From assembly GCF_016920785.2 (NCBI RefSeq), contig NW_024609836.1, positions 4,582,406 through 4,646,405 of the forward strand: a stretch of DNA of 64,000 nt, read 5' to 3'. This document shows positions 32,392 to 43,959 of this stretch, piece by piece. The position numbers were made by a program, and so were the translations under genes. This DNA comes from Ixodes scapularis. Taxonomy: Eukaryota; Arthropoda; Arachnida; Ixodida; Ixodidae. Under the pieces are notes generated by a model. That model saw nothing but the letters and a program-made list of their open reading frames with translations, ran no database searches and was not told where the DNA came from. The number at the start of each line of letters is the position of its first letter. The stretch's first letter is position 1.

Positions 32392-34486
32392 CCCTACTGA
32401 AAAAAACCATTTGGCGCCTATATGAAAATAAACGGGTCCATACCGGTAACAGTTTAACCATACCGGTCACCAGTTTGTCAAAGGGGTCGCCCGTATGGCT
32501 CAAAGGGGTCTCCCGTATGAGCCATAACGCTCACCTATTTGGACAAAGAGGTCCCTCCTTTGTCAAACGGGTCGCTCGTTGGGCAAATGGGTCGCTCGTC
32601 TGGGCAAATGGGCGACTCGTTTGGGCAAAGTTGTCGCACGTTTGCTCAAACCGGTGACCATGTTCCAAACTGTACCGGTTTAATCAAACGGCTCTCAGGA
32701 GCCCGTTTGATACTGAACGTACAGATCGGCGGCGTGGGCGCGCCTAGCGTTTCATCCGTGGCAGCTAATGTTTCCGGAAGGCTGGGAGCGCCGGTTCATC
32801 GATTTCAGATCGTCCGCGTAATGCAAGTAACTATATTTATATTTCAATTGCGCTGATGTTCGCTTATACTGCAACTAAAACTAACACCTTTTTTGTTGTT
32901 GTTTTACGTAAACGCGCGACGTCGGTGAGCCGATATTTTCGACAGAACTTTAAAACTTTGTCCATCTTTGTTGCCTCAATTTACTTATTCAGCTCGAATC
33001 TCTCTCGCAGAAGACGCGACCGCGTAAAAGAATGTACGTCTAGACTCCGTTTAACTTTAATTCAAGACGCAGCGAAGGTATAACGCGTACACGCGGCTGC
33101 AAGAACATCGAGCATTGCGAGAGCACGCCCGCCGTTGCAGCAGTCAAACTACGAGCTCGCGCTGAGTACTATCTTCGCTCGGGCGCAAGCCGGGCTTCGG
33201 GCCGCCCCGCCGCCATTTCCAAGATTCAAGCGTGCTAAAATGCGCGCGCGCGTGTTTTTCTTTTTTTTCGAGGTTACAAAAACACATCTCACTGGAATGC
33301 CTGGGGAGAGGGAGAGGGGCCGTCCCTGTGGTCCTCGCCCTTTACCTCTTCTTTTGTCACCCGTCACGTGACCTGCAGCTGCGCGCGAGCTACACGCTGG
33401 TAAGCATCGAGATCCGGAAAGGTGCGCCTAGCAGCCGCTTATTTTTTTTTTTTTTTTTTGTCTGCTTGTTGTCAGTTCTAGCTCGACCTTCGCGCGTCCA
33501 CCTGCTTCGGTCTGTCGCCTAACCCCGCGGTCTTATTAGAATGTCTCTCGACAACGTATTGGATGTGCACGAAAGCTATCAGTGTTCGAAAAGTCCTACG
33601 CCTATATCGGCAACAAGCGATTCTTCAAAGAAGTGAGGAATTCTTGCGGTTTGGTTGGGTTCGGCAACTGACAGCTTGTGAGCCACAACGTGTAGAAACT
33701 TCCAAGAAGCCGTTCCCTCTCATTTGTGTTTGTGTGGTTGTCCTGCTTTGACCGTGTCGACAAATATCGCGGATTACATCTTTCAAGTCCGCTATTTTTA
33801 TGGTAAGTGCACTGCAACCTTACTTCTTGGCAACGATTGACCGTTCTTCTGCTCGTACTCTTCCAGATTATCTATATAATTATGCAGCCGCTATTCTCGC
33901 GGCAGCCGGGCGAATAATTTCCGGAAAGTCTACTTTCATAGTCTAGAATTACCTCGGTTCTTGTTTGGTTTGCTATCTTCTCAGTTGTATAAAAGCTTAG
34001 AGTGCCTCTCACATTTCACAGATCGCTTGCACGTTTGTACTTGTCTACAGAAGACGTAATAAACTTTGAGGAGAATTGAAAACAATCTTTTGTGTCTGTT
34101 TTCCTGTCCATTTGCAAGCACCTACGTGAGCACATTTGTTCTACGTGTTTCATTTGTTCTACATGTTATAAATAGGTTTATGAGTTTCGGAAAGTCTTAA
34201 ATAAGTTTAACATAGCCAACCTACTAGACGATCCCCGTTTAGGGCTAGCGCATAATTTCCCGATTCGAAAGGCACGTTCAAACGTGTGGTCACGTGCAAG
34301 GTCGAACGGGCACCTGTATCAAACGGGCACCCGTTTCAAATCGGTACCGTTTCGAGCGGGTACTGTTTCAAACGGCTACCCGTATCCCATAATCACGTTT
34401 GATCCAAACGGGTCGACAAGTTTGCACCCGTTTGATTTACCAGTTTGCCACCCGTTTGAATTTCAAATGTTTTTTTTTCAGTAGGG
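32392..34486 (+). mobile_element. CCCTACTG-family DNA transposon, copy 2 (2,095 bp, TA duplication)
   Basis: The ends are CCCTACTGAAAAAAACC (32392) and TTTTTTCAGTAGGG (to 34486), flanked by TA on both sides (32390-32391 and 34487-34488). The other arm of the host foldback preserves the empty site (GTATTTTTTATTGCTTC, inverse), in which a single TA-containing word takes the place of the two flanks. Subterminal GTCGCxCGTxTGGGCAAA units lie at the left and AAACGGGTACC-type units at the right. The interior carries an exon-like module with GTAAGT (33804) and AATAAA (34058). No transposase frame is evident, so it is presumably mobilised in trans. The TA duplication suggests a Tc1/mariner-type transposase. 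Confidence 0.88.
33540..34080 (+). other. Exon-like module of the CCCTACTG family, copy 2
   Basis: ATGTCTCTCGACAACG at 33541 opens a frame related to copy 1 (SPTPISATSDSSKK), then stops. An alternative frame continues. The module ends at TTTATG|GTAAGT (33803/33804). About 210 bp on, CACATTTCACAG precedes a short last segment and AATAAA at about 34058, a typical acceptor plus polyadenylation signal. The same order occurs in copies 1 and 3. The product is unrecognised. Confidence 0.55.
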
Positions 34487-34649
34487 TAGGAAATACACTT
34501 CAACCGATAAAAATATTTAATGAAATAGAAAAACAGAGGATTAAGAGGAGGCAAGCGACAAGGCTATGCGATTTCAAGGCAGAGCGGCCAAACAAGGGAC
34601 AGTCTCTCCCACGATTCCCCGCGTGCGGGCCGGGGCGCTTGGGAAAAGA

Positions 34650-36855
34650 GCAACACATTTATTGCATTTCCTTTGCACCCCATGTAATTTTCAAGCACAA
34701 TAAAAGCCACAATGCAATTTTATGGTTTTACCAAATATAAGCCTAGATGAAGGTTCATCCTTAAGAAAAAGCTTTCTCTTTTTTTCTTTTTTTTAGAGTG
34801 AGATAATTTTTATGATATCTTATCGTTAGGGAGCTCATAAATCCACGCGTGTGCTTGTTTTTTTTTTTTTTTTTTTTTTTCTTAAGGTGCGTTTATATGG
34901 GTAGCATATACAGATACAAGCTTGCCAGGTATATTCCCCCGCATGTAAGACCAGTTGTGACATCTTTTTCTGACCATTTTGAAAATATAAAGAGTGTGTG
35001 TGCATAGCTTTGATGGGTGCAAAGGGGTGCGAGAGTGGGAATTCTGAGAACTCTGGGTACGATGTCACGCTCCGGAAAAAAAGATGTTTCAACGCTATTT
35101 TGAAAACAATTTTCTAGAGACTCCGTGCACCAAATTAAAAAAAAATAATTTTGACATCTATTATTCTGGAGGCCAAATGCAGATAGATGATTTGTGTGTT
35201 TCTTTTGTCACATACAGAACCACTTTACCTTACTTTTAAGTGAGTTCAGAGTAAAGAGAGCGAACAAAAAGAGGAAAGAACAGTAATAAAAACAAATCAG
35301 TGCCATTGCAGGGCCAGATAGCGCATTGAAGAACTCGCTCAAATACAGATGCTCCATGGTACAAGCTTGGCTTTGAAAGGACAGGGAGCCATGTTTACGC
35401 TAATGTTTGTGTGTAATTACTGTGCCAGAACGCGGTTCTGAAACGAAGCTTGGGAGTTTCGATACTCAGGGAACGTAGAGTGGCTCTAGCTCACTCTGAC
35501 CACTTCCCTTTAGGGTGAAACAAAACAGGAGATGGGAAACCTCCAGGTTTCCTCCTCTTCTCATCAACTTTGCCTGTGCTAAAAGAAGGCACAGTTTAGG
35601 GTGGGGCATATTCCCTCAGTGCTTTCAGTCCTGTATTCTCGCCCTGTTAATGACTACAGTTCTATTGCAAACTGCCAGTCAAGTGTCATTAAGGAAACAA
35701 AATATGAACTCATGCGGAGCTATTATCTCCCATTGCAACTGTACATTGTTAAGTGCATAGTTTTGATCTTTCTCAAATTGTATACATGAAGAACCAATTA
35801 AAGCAATTCAGAGATTCACCAATTGTCTGAAAGGCACCAATTATAACAGAATTTTAAAACGGGCTACATGGTACCAGATTTATGAAAAAGCTCAAAACAG
35901 GGTGTCTAGCAAATTATTCTTTTGAAATTCCCCTTTTCCAGGTTTTCCCTGACCATTTCAGGTGAAATTCCCTGACCACTCTATAGGCAGTTAAATATAT
36001 AAGACCATTACAACACAAGGCATTGAGCATTGAGCACAGTGAGGATAATTTTGCATAAGCCTAATCTAACTCGCATGTTTCGAAATGTTCGGGTTCGTCC
36101 AGTCCGGATTAAACGAGCACTTTCATGCCACCAACATCGCCAGTGAAGAGGCCATTTCCGGAAACACAATAAAAGCACTACGCTCAACCACACTCGTCAA
36201 AAACCAAATGGCAACATGACCGCCAGATGCACTTTCGGATACTTTCGGCTTGGATTGGATTGGGGTCTGCGACTTTCCCATTTGTTACTGAATTTAGTAG
36301 CTCTCTAACTGGATTTAGCCTACTGTCGCGCGCTCAATCCAATCCAAGGCTTGGATCGGATTTGTCGGTTGTTCTTTGCATCGGGCAGCACACTCTACAT
36401 TGGGTGAGCAGAGCCCGCGCACCGCTCTAAGAAAAATTTATTGCCTATTTTTCTGCCCCCAAAACCTCAAGTCTTTGCTCAGGGCACTTTATGGCATTTC
36501 CGGCTAATTTTCTCCGACTGGGCTCGCTTTTTGACAATATCTCTGACAATTCTCTGATTTTTCCCGGTAATTAAAATTTTCCTGACAATTCCCGGTTTTC
36601 CCGGTCGCTAAACACACCGTCAAAGTAAAATGAGGACACTAGATAGAAAACGTAACAGGAAAGGCCAATTAATTGGGAAGAACTATCTTATCGATGCCTG
36701 CCCCTACTTTTTACGTTCATCAGCATTTTGAGGCAGGACGATTGCTCACATTAAGGAATCACACAAATAACCATATTCAAGGAGCTGAGGAAAACATCAA
36801 ATTCAGTAACTTGCCCAATACGTGAAATGAATATTCCATGAAATTCTGAACTTAC
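34650..36855. other. No coding exon found between BEN-gene exons
   Basis: The stretch contains T/A homopolymers (34858-34882), a segment with repeated TCCCTGACCA and GACAATTCCCGG words (35930-36000 and 36530-36610) that probably marks the ends of a decayed interspersed repeat, and otherwise nothing I can name. Splice phases require at least one more BEN-gene exon (phase 0 in, phase 2 out) between 36856 and 30482. I did not find it. Confidence 0.4.
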
Positions 36856-37076
36856 CTCGCCATCGACCTCTCCAAGCACTAGCACACACTCGGGAGGTGC
36901 CTCCGGTGGGCCTGCCACAAGGTCCGCTGCTGGAGCAGCAGCATCAGCGGCCGGTACGAGTGGAGCGCGAGCCACACCAGCTCGCACGTCAACTGAAGCA
37001 GGAGCACCAGATGCCGGAACTGCTGCTGGGCAAGCTGGAGGAGCTGGCCCAACAACGCCAGGTGGGACATTGTCCC
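36856..37076 (-). CDS. Proline/alanine-rich exon, probably of the BEN-domain gene
   Basis: Flanked by TATGTTGCAG (acceptor) and GCGAG|GTAAGT (donor at 36855), this 221-nt exon has one open frame that spans it: DNVPPGVVGPAPPAC, VPASGAPASVDVRAG, AADAAAPAADLVAGPPEAPP, ending ECVLVLGEVDGE. It is a disordered, proline/alanine-rich linker of the kind that often precedes a C-terminal BEN domain. It lies 6.4 kb upstream of the BEN exon on the same strand. Its end phase (0) does not match the BEN exon's start phase (2), so a missing exon is needed, or this belongs to another transcript. The splice sites are strong. Confidence 0.55.
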
Positions 37077-37079
37077 CTG

Positions 37080-39355
37080 CAACATAATAAAACGCTGTTT
37101 AGAAAGACCAGCTCTCCAGCAAGCCAAAGCTCCGCAAATGGGCTAAACACGGTACCGTAGCCGACCGATTTTTCGGATGCCGAAAATTCAGACATGCTTG
37201 ATTATTCGGACTTCAACACTTTCCTGGTGCGTTGATGGCATGAGGGCTTCATTTTTCCCGTAACACACCGGGACAAGAAAAGGCGTTTCAAAGAAAAAAA
37301 TAAGTATTCCAATACGTCTCTAAGAACCTGCAATTAGTGCAAACAGGACACAAAAAAAAAAGGAAGAGAAAAAACGGAAATGCGCTAAAGTTGGCCTGCA
37401 GTGAGCTTGTTTACAAAGAAATACCAGTGAATAGCTAAGGAATATTTATGACAAGTATTTCCAACGGTTTGCGAGATGTAAGCTGAATCTTTCGGACGAA
37501 ATCCAATGCTGTAGCAGACCGTCTGGTCACCTTTTGACCAGTTGCACAGTTGCTTCGATTTGCACAATCTGCCGCCCGATTAAAGTTCAGCCTCGGTGAT
37601 GTGGTAATGCCTACGACCAGCTTCTTCACTCCCTCCTCCTCAACAAAAATAACTCCTTCCTCCCCAATGACGAAAAGATGGGCTCTGGCCGGGCTCATTG
37701 GAAAGTGCATAGTTACAATGTTGCCACTGACTGCACAAACTTTTTACACTTCAAGGCCTCATCTATGTGCACGGACAATGGTGTCTTGGTGTGGACATGA
37801 TTGTTTGACGAACTTCCGAAAAGTATTTTTTGGTCAACGCAAGAGTGCTGCGGAGCAAAACGGGGTCATCAGCAACAAGAAACAAACTCTCAAAGCTCCA
37901 TTAACATGGATGCTCTGCCACTAAGTGCCATCCGGAAACTTTATTGTTCTCTTACTTCCGATCACCCAACGTGGACAAAGGACTAGGCCGTCTTGCCTTT
38001 CAACTCTGAGGACACTTAAGTATTTTTTCGATGCGAATATGCATGAAGTCGTGCTGTTCAGCGGTAGACTGCTCTACGCCAATACATGCAAATCAAGATT
38101 TGTTTTTTTGTTTTTTTTTAATGGCAAAAGTTTTTTTGTGGGAAACTGTTTCTTTAAAGGAAACTGCCCTGGGAAATATTTTTCAGGCGCTGCAAAGATC
38201 TCACATCGGTTTCAGATAGCATTGACCTCAAGCACACTTGATTGATGTTGCACTATTAAGGAAGATTTGTACAACCCTGGCAGAATAACTGCATTGACTT
38301 TATCAGAACTACCCCCCGCCCCCGAGCTTCTTTTCACTAAACAAAAACTTTACCTCAACTGTGACAAAAAAAAAAAGGACGAAAGAAAGAAAAAGAGACT
38401 GTGAAATCAAGTGGGCACTGCTCCTGTTGCTCCATTCGACGTCCGCAACGCAAGTTTTCACCGCCGCTGACATCAAAGTTTTGTCGAAGTGGCGTCCGAC
38501 AAAAAATATCAAAATCCTATCTCTGAGTGTCGAGCAAACAGACACATCATTCGTGTCTGTTCACATCGTCCGTGTCTGCTGTGCTTTTTATCCTACAAGA
38601 CCGCACTTGAATTATTCAAGTACATTAGATCAACAAACTCTCCTGTTTTAGAAATGTTTCACAAACCTCGTTTACCAACGCCACATCAGATGTATAGAAA
38701 TAGCCGCAACGCAATGAGATTTTTTTGCCTCGCTTAACAGCCTTGGTCTCGTCCCCATACATTGAACTGCTTCCGCATCAAGAAGAACGCAGTCCGAAAC
38801 TACAACGCCCATAAAATAAAAATAAAAAAGTTCAGAAACAAATTGGGTACAACTTCGTGAAAGAATTAGGGCCCAGTTCAATGGTTGTAAATGGCTTCAC
38901 GCTGCGCGATAACGTCCACATTACTTCGTGTTATCATCGATTGTTTCGGTCAAAAATCTCAAATAACAAATTTAAAAAAAAGAAAGTGAACCCTGTTTAC
39001 ATAATTGAAGGTTTATCCCTACGGAACGCAGCAACGCGTTGGCATCGCATCTCTCGCACGAAGCGCGGTCGCTTGTTTACACAAGGTCTTTGCCCGTCGG
39101 GTCACCAGTCTTGTTTTCTCGCCGCTAGCAAGATCGCAGACATAGTTCTCGACGCTCTACATTTTGCATATGGTCTATTGCTGTATCGTCTTTTACACAC
39201 TCGGTACCCCTTGCGCTACCTGTGCCAGTTAACAGAAAACGCTGTATAGGTAAACAAAACAGTATGATGAAATATTCTGTAGAAAGAATACTCCTAGGTG
39301 GGTTAGAAAGCAAATTACGAATATACTACTTTGCACCCAGTGTACCTAAGTTGAA
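37080..39355. other. No firm gene; small Tigger/pogo-like remnant near 37150-37235
   Basis: CGATTTTTCGGATGCCGAA and GATTATTCGGACTTC near 37170-37220 resemble the ends of pogo/Tigger elements. A minus-strand frame at 37435-37710 (HLFVIGEEGVIFVEEEG) looks protein-like but has no recognised family or splice context. The plus frame at 38857-39249 is unrecognised. Confidence 0.35.
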
Positions 39356-39358
39356 GTA

Positions 39359-39820
39359 CAGTCGCCGGTAAAAGTTTGCGGGGAGCGGGAGCGTCAGCCC
39401 AAATGACTGGTTGTGCCTTCACACGGCGTGGGGCCGCTCTCAAGATTCACACTTCGAGAATGTGCTTCCTTTCGTGCTCAAAGTCATGTATGTTTTGCTC
39501 GCTTCCGCCTGAAGTGCACGAGATCACCGGGACCGCCGCAAGATTCCGCTATGATAGCCATCATGCCGCGCGTCTGCCTCAGCCACCGTGATGGGTGACG
39601 GAGCTCCCGCATGCTACAGATTACATCTCGCGGCACCTTGCGCCAGTCCCTGCTATCTCGTCAGTGTCGAACGGAAGCGAGCGAAACAAATCATGGCCAC
39701 GAACAAGAAAGAAAGCGCATGCGCAAAGCGCGAGTCCTGAGAGTGGCAATGCGCGGTGAGAAGGCACAGCCAGTCTTTTCGGCTGGCGCTCCGTGCCCCG
39801 CAAACTTTTGCTCCCGACTG
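39359..39820. mobile_element. Palindromic MITE with TA duplication
   Basis: The ends CAGTCGCCGGTAAAAG (39359) and CTTTTGCTCCCGACTG (to 39820) are flanked by TA (39357-39358 and 39821-39822). Arms of about 150 bp share AGTTTGCGGGGxxCGGxAGCG, ACTGGxTGTGCCTTC and GCTCGCTTCCG. A short unique centre remains. There is no coding capacity, and the superfamily is only suggested by the TA duplication. Confidence 0.85.
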
Positions 39821-40004
39821 TACATAACCTCTCAGTTACTTTGTACTTGCAATCAAGTACTTCTAAATACGATAGCATTTATAAGCAAACCCTACGCACT
39901 TTAGGCGTCCGCTAGTCGCTGGATTTGTAACTGCTTTTGAAACGAGCATGCGCCGGCACATTATATTTCAGAAAAAAAAAGCGTGACGCCGGCACTGTGT
40001 TTCA

Positions 40005-40075
40005 AACCCACAACTGTTGGTATCGAAAGCCGGGAATCGTATCCGGTTCACGACCACACATGGGTAAGCATTTGC
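40005..40075 (-). other. tRNA-like segment (low confidence)
   Basis: On the minus strand, GGTCGTGAACCGG and GTGGGTTTGAAACAC are loosely like A and B boxes about 35 nt apart. I cannot fold a full cloverleaf. It may be a SINE head or chance. Confidence 0.2.
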
Positions 40076-40799
40076 GAAAGAGTTACTGAGTGCAGGCAAG
40101 AGCTGCGTTTATGCACGTGCCAGTGCTTCAACGCCAATGTTGCCATATGAATGGCAATGTGTGTAACATCTGGTCGCAGTCGCACATAGCCACAGCTGAG
40201 GAAAGCTGTGCGACCCCAACTTGAGCATCATCTATCGCTGTCAATAAGCGGAAGCAGGTCTCGCCAGCGGAACGTCTATGCAAGTGTGCTGAGGCACAGC
40301 GACAGCGAATTGCCTAGGATACTTCGGAAATATGTTTGTTGAAAGCTAGACAGGCAAGTAGCAACAAGAAGACCATTGAAGTAGATGAAACGGTTCAAGA
40401 GAGGACACTTTGGCTGCAGTGCAAGCAGGACGCCAAACAAACGAGGACGTCTTGGGATACTGAAGAAGAGATGCACCATCGAGTACAGCGAGATTGAGAC
40501 TTAGAGCAGACGAGGTCATCTCGTAAAGCCGAAGAGGGTCAACTTCAGATACAATGCGATTGAGACACGAAGCAGGAGAGTATGTGTTTTGAAATTGAAA
40601 AGGGACAATTTCGGCTATTGCACAATCAAGACCAGGAGTGGCCAAGCTGCGGCTCTTTACGTGTTGAAGTGCGTCTTGCGGTCTGCTTTCATAGAGCGTA
40701 TCTACCCTCCTGATTTGTGTATCGGAATAGCATAATGAATGGACAGAATTACTCATGAAGCCCATACAAAAATGGTCTATGGACGTCTATGGAAAATCC

Positions 40800-41520
40800 T
40801 ATGGTGAGCTATCACCTTCTATGGCCCTCTATGGTCAGCCATAAGAAACCATAAAACACGCTATAGCCACCTATAGAAAAATGTATGTCTTCAAAGCTTT
40901 AGATTCTCGACCATTCCGATTTCTATACCTGGCTATAAAATAATTTATGACTACACAGCTATAGACTCGCGACTATTCAATATTCGTTAGCGAGCTATAG
41001 AAATATGTATGTCCTTGATGCTATAGATTCGCGACTATTGAATGTGCTTTAGCCGGCTATAGAGTGGTGTATGTCCCTAAATCTATAGAATCGCGACCAT
41101 TGAATTTTCTTTAGCCGACTCTATAGCATTTTATGTCACCAAAGCTATAGGCCCCTGACCTTTCAATGCTCTTTAGCCGGCTGTAGAGTTGTGTATGTCC
41201 CTAAGTCTATAGACTCGCGACCATCGAACTTTTTTTAGCCGTCTCTATAGTGTTTTATGTCACAGATGCTATAGGCCTCCGACCATTCAATGTGCTTCAG
41301 CCGACTATAGAGCGGTGTATGTCCCTAAATCTATAGAATCGCGACCATCGAATTTTCTTTAGCCGACTCAATAGCGTTCTATGTCAACAAAGCTATAGCC
41401 TCCGACCTTACAATGTGCTTTAGCCGTCTATAGAGGGCGGTATGTCTCCCGAGCTATAGACTCACGACCACCCGAATTTTTTAGTCGGCTTAATGGTTTG
41501 CTTAAACTATAAGCCCACGA
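40800..41520. repeat. Left subterminal array, about 120-bp unit
   Basis: Units containing GTGTATGTCCCTAAATC start about every 121-125 bp (near 41060, 41185 and 41310), alternating with GTTTTATGTCACCAAAGC half-units. The array ends in a T-rich tract at 41526-41544. Confidence 0.8.
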
Positions 41521-41689
41521 CCCCTTTTTTTTTTTTTTTTTTTTAATGCAGATGTACGAAAGTGGAAGAGTCATTCATGCGCTCGATCGGGGCGAGAATT
41601 TTCTTCAGCCAGGTTAACGGAACGTACGTCGCCGCGGCTATTCGCCCGGGATCACAAAAGCGTCCTTAGCTGCCTATAGGACAATTGCA

Positions 41690-42870
41690 GTTTTGCCGGC
41701 TGCTTTCCCTGCGCATTGCCTTATTTCCGCGTTGACGTCATCTCAATCTTCCGTTTTTTAGCTTTAATTATCTGTCGTTTCCAGTGTATTTTGTAAGTAT
41801 ATGTATTTCGTAGCGCGCCTTCTACTTTGTCCGTGTCCCTGCCATGTTTGTATTTCTTTCTGGCTGCTGTGTTAAATATATTTAATGTTTTTTTGTGTAT
41901 ATTTTGTCGTTCTCGACGCGGCGTCAAGAACGCTGCTTACGCCACTACAGAGGTGAGATTTACTCTTGTCACGACGGTTTATCGCGCTATAAAGCCGTCT
42001 ATTGGACTCGTATAAAGTCTCGAGAGTGCGGTTTCGAATGCCGGTGCACATGTCATCGGTGTAGGTAGAGCAACGACGTAGCAATCGCGACACGAGTGCT
42101 GACTGCGCCTCGATCTGGCCGGCCGCGCTCGCGTTGTGGATATGTAAGCTTGGGACTCTAGAGCAGCGTTAGCTTACTGAAGATGCAAGACACTACTTGA
42201 TCGTCGCGAATCCTTTGCCCTTCGAATGGCTGCGAAGCCGTTCCAGCGCCCGGCGTATACCCTACGCAGCGTCCTCCAACAACCGTTCGCACACTGCATC
42301 GGAACCCTCCGTCTGCGAGCCCCGGCGGTTCGCCGTCGCGGTGATTATGTTCGCGGAAGTTCATGTTCGCGGTGTTTCATGTTCGCCGCAGGAGTTCATA
42401 AAATGCTCCCATTCAAGTCGCGACGATAAATCGTCGGCGCTCGCAGACTGCCAGTAGGCTCCGGGTGGTCGCTGACAGGCGCTGCTGCCTAGGGTATACG
42501 CCAAGCACTGGACCGTTTTCGCCGGCGTTCGCAGGACAGAGATTCTCAACGACAAAGCAGCGTCCTGCATCATCTGCTCGGGAGTCCCACGCTCACATTT
42601 TATCAGAGTGAGGCGCAGTCGTCTCTCACTTCGCGATTGCTGCGTCGTTGCTCTGACTAAACAATTGACAGTTCTGTCGAGACTTCATGAGCGTTAAATC
42701 GACCCGTGTGTAGCGCGATAGATTGTCGTGACAACAAAAAAGCTTACCCCGGCAGGGGCGTAAGCAGCGGTGCAATCTCCGTCAACGCCCATGTCGAGAA
42801 CGGCGAAATATACACAAATAACAGCCGAAAAAAAATTAATATCATTAGGCACGCGCTACTCTAGGTGCGT
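41690..42870. mobile_element. Nested foldback inside the 5-kb element
   Basis: The arms at about 41861-42118 and 42607-42862 are inverted copies sharing GTGTATATTTxGxCGTTCTCGAC, CTGCTTACGCC, TTGTCACGACxxTxTATCGCGCTA, AGTCTCGA and AGAGCAACGACGxAGCAATCGCGA. They resemble the arms at 31.7-32.4 kb in layout and in part of their sequence. A GC-rich unique centre (42119-42606) contains two GGTATACxC words in inverted order around 42255 and 42493. Confidence 0.75.
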
Positions 42871-43183
42871 CCTATTATCTCTGTTCGGCGAATTCAACAA
42901 ATCAGCAAGCGCTGTGGCTAATTTTTCTTCTTTTTCTTTAAATCATGAGACATTAAAGTCATTGGAGCTTCTTGGAGCACACATCCCCACCCTGTGTCAT
43001 CATGGTGCTCAGAGATTGTAATTGATGGCAGTGATATAGACTGAACTCACGGATGAAAAACGTATTACGGCACAAATTTCTTAAACCACGCAATCATAGA
43101 TGCCACAACGATGCAAAGATTCCCAAAATTGAAGTTTAAAAATGCGAACCTTACAGTGTACACATAATTCAAAAGTGCTTGGT

Positions 43184-43196
<13 letters not shown>

Positions 43197-43240
<44 letters not shown>

Positions 43241-43242
43241 TT
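43197..43242. repeat. (TA)n microsatellite
   Basis: More than 20 TA dinucleotides follow an A-run at 43182-43198. Confidence 0.92.
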
Positions 43243-43289
43243 TATTTATTTGTTTGTGGACATCCTGCCCAAAGAAAAAGTATTCGCCA

Positions 43290-43620
43290 TTAATTAATTA
43301 TTTTAAATTATAATGTGGGCTACACGGCGTAAGATATGATATCTTCAAACCTGCCTCGTTTTGGGTCACTTCTGGGAAGTGCAGCTTTAGAAAGAAGTCC
43401 ACAAGCTGGGGGGCCTTCATGGAGCTGCCCTGTTCACTCGGTAGTGACAGCAGAGTAGACGCTATGCGTGTTTGAGGCCAATCATGTCTCCGGTTAGGGT
43501 CCCGTGACAACTGTCTCGAAGCTGCCGCTGGTGATAACGCTGGACACGGCACCTGCCTTAAGCCCAAGGCCACACATAGCATCCACTGCACTATTAACGT
43601 TGGCTCGAACTGTCAACAGG
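43290..43620 (-). other. Unrecognised protein-like minus-strand segment
   Basis: A 97-codon minus-strand frame contains TRIASTLLSLPSEQGSSMKA and PQLVDFFLKLHFPEVTQNEAG, which looks like protein rather than random sequence. Another frame just upstream reads MCGLGLKAGAVSSVITSGSF. The two are out of frame with each other. It could be a captured or decayed gene piece inside the 5-kb element. I recognise no family. Confidence 0.3.
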
Positions 43621-43959
43621 ATATAAGTGACACATTCTCTCGCTCTGATCATTGTTGGTATGCCCCTAAGAGTAGTCTTTGTGATCGCACCCCCGTTCTG
43701 GCCTTGAAGGAGCTTTGCTTTTCAATTTTTCTGTTTTCGCTGTCTCCCTAAGCTGAAAGCATTGCAAAAGGTGCGGACTCGGCGGACCAATCAACAGGAG
43801 AATTTTCATCGCTTCACTCCGATCTCTTTTGCGCATGTAACAAAAGGAGCGTGATCACGTGGTTTGACGGATGACGCATTAGCCGCTGCCAATCCCGGAA
43901 TGAGGCTGCTTGCGGACCTAGTTTGGCGTGTCGTGCGGCCCGGGGGGCTGCTGTGGATT

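Larger units (their letters stand above)
31575..34645. mobile_element. Foldback element split by a nested transposon
   Basis: The left arm (31575-31985) begins TTTTGCGAAATCCCCCAAGCGCCCCGG and runs through TCTTCTGCGCGCGATAT, CGTTCCCCGGGCGAGTACTACC and CCGATTCCTATCG. The right arm is its inverse at 32155-32391 and, after the nested insertion at 32392-34486, at 34487-34645. A 170-bp loop separates them. Without the insertion the element would be close to 1 kb. A related arm family occurs at 41861-42118 and 42607-42862. Confidence 0.82.

Noticed and set aside
37435..37710. Second BEN or other host exon (HLFVIGEEGVIFVEEEG)
   Set aside because: Protein-like, but no acceptor or donor in the right phase and no family match. 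It could not be joined to the neighbouring exons.
38857..39249. 130-codon plus frame
   Set aside because: No recognisable domain, repeat or splice context, and its length is within chance for this amount of sequence.
40005..40075. Functional tRNA gene
   Set aside because: Only loose A- and B-box words, with no cloverleaf by eye. It is kept only as a low-confidence note.
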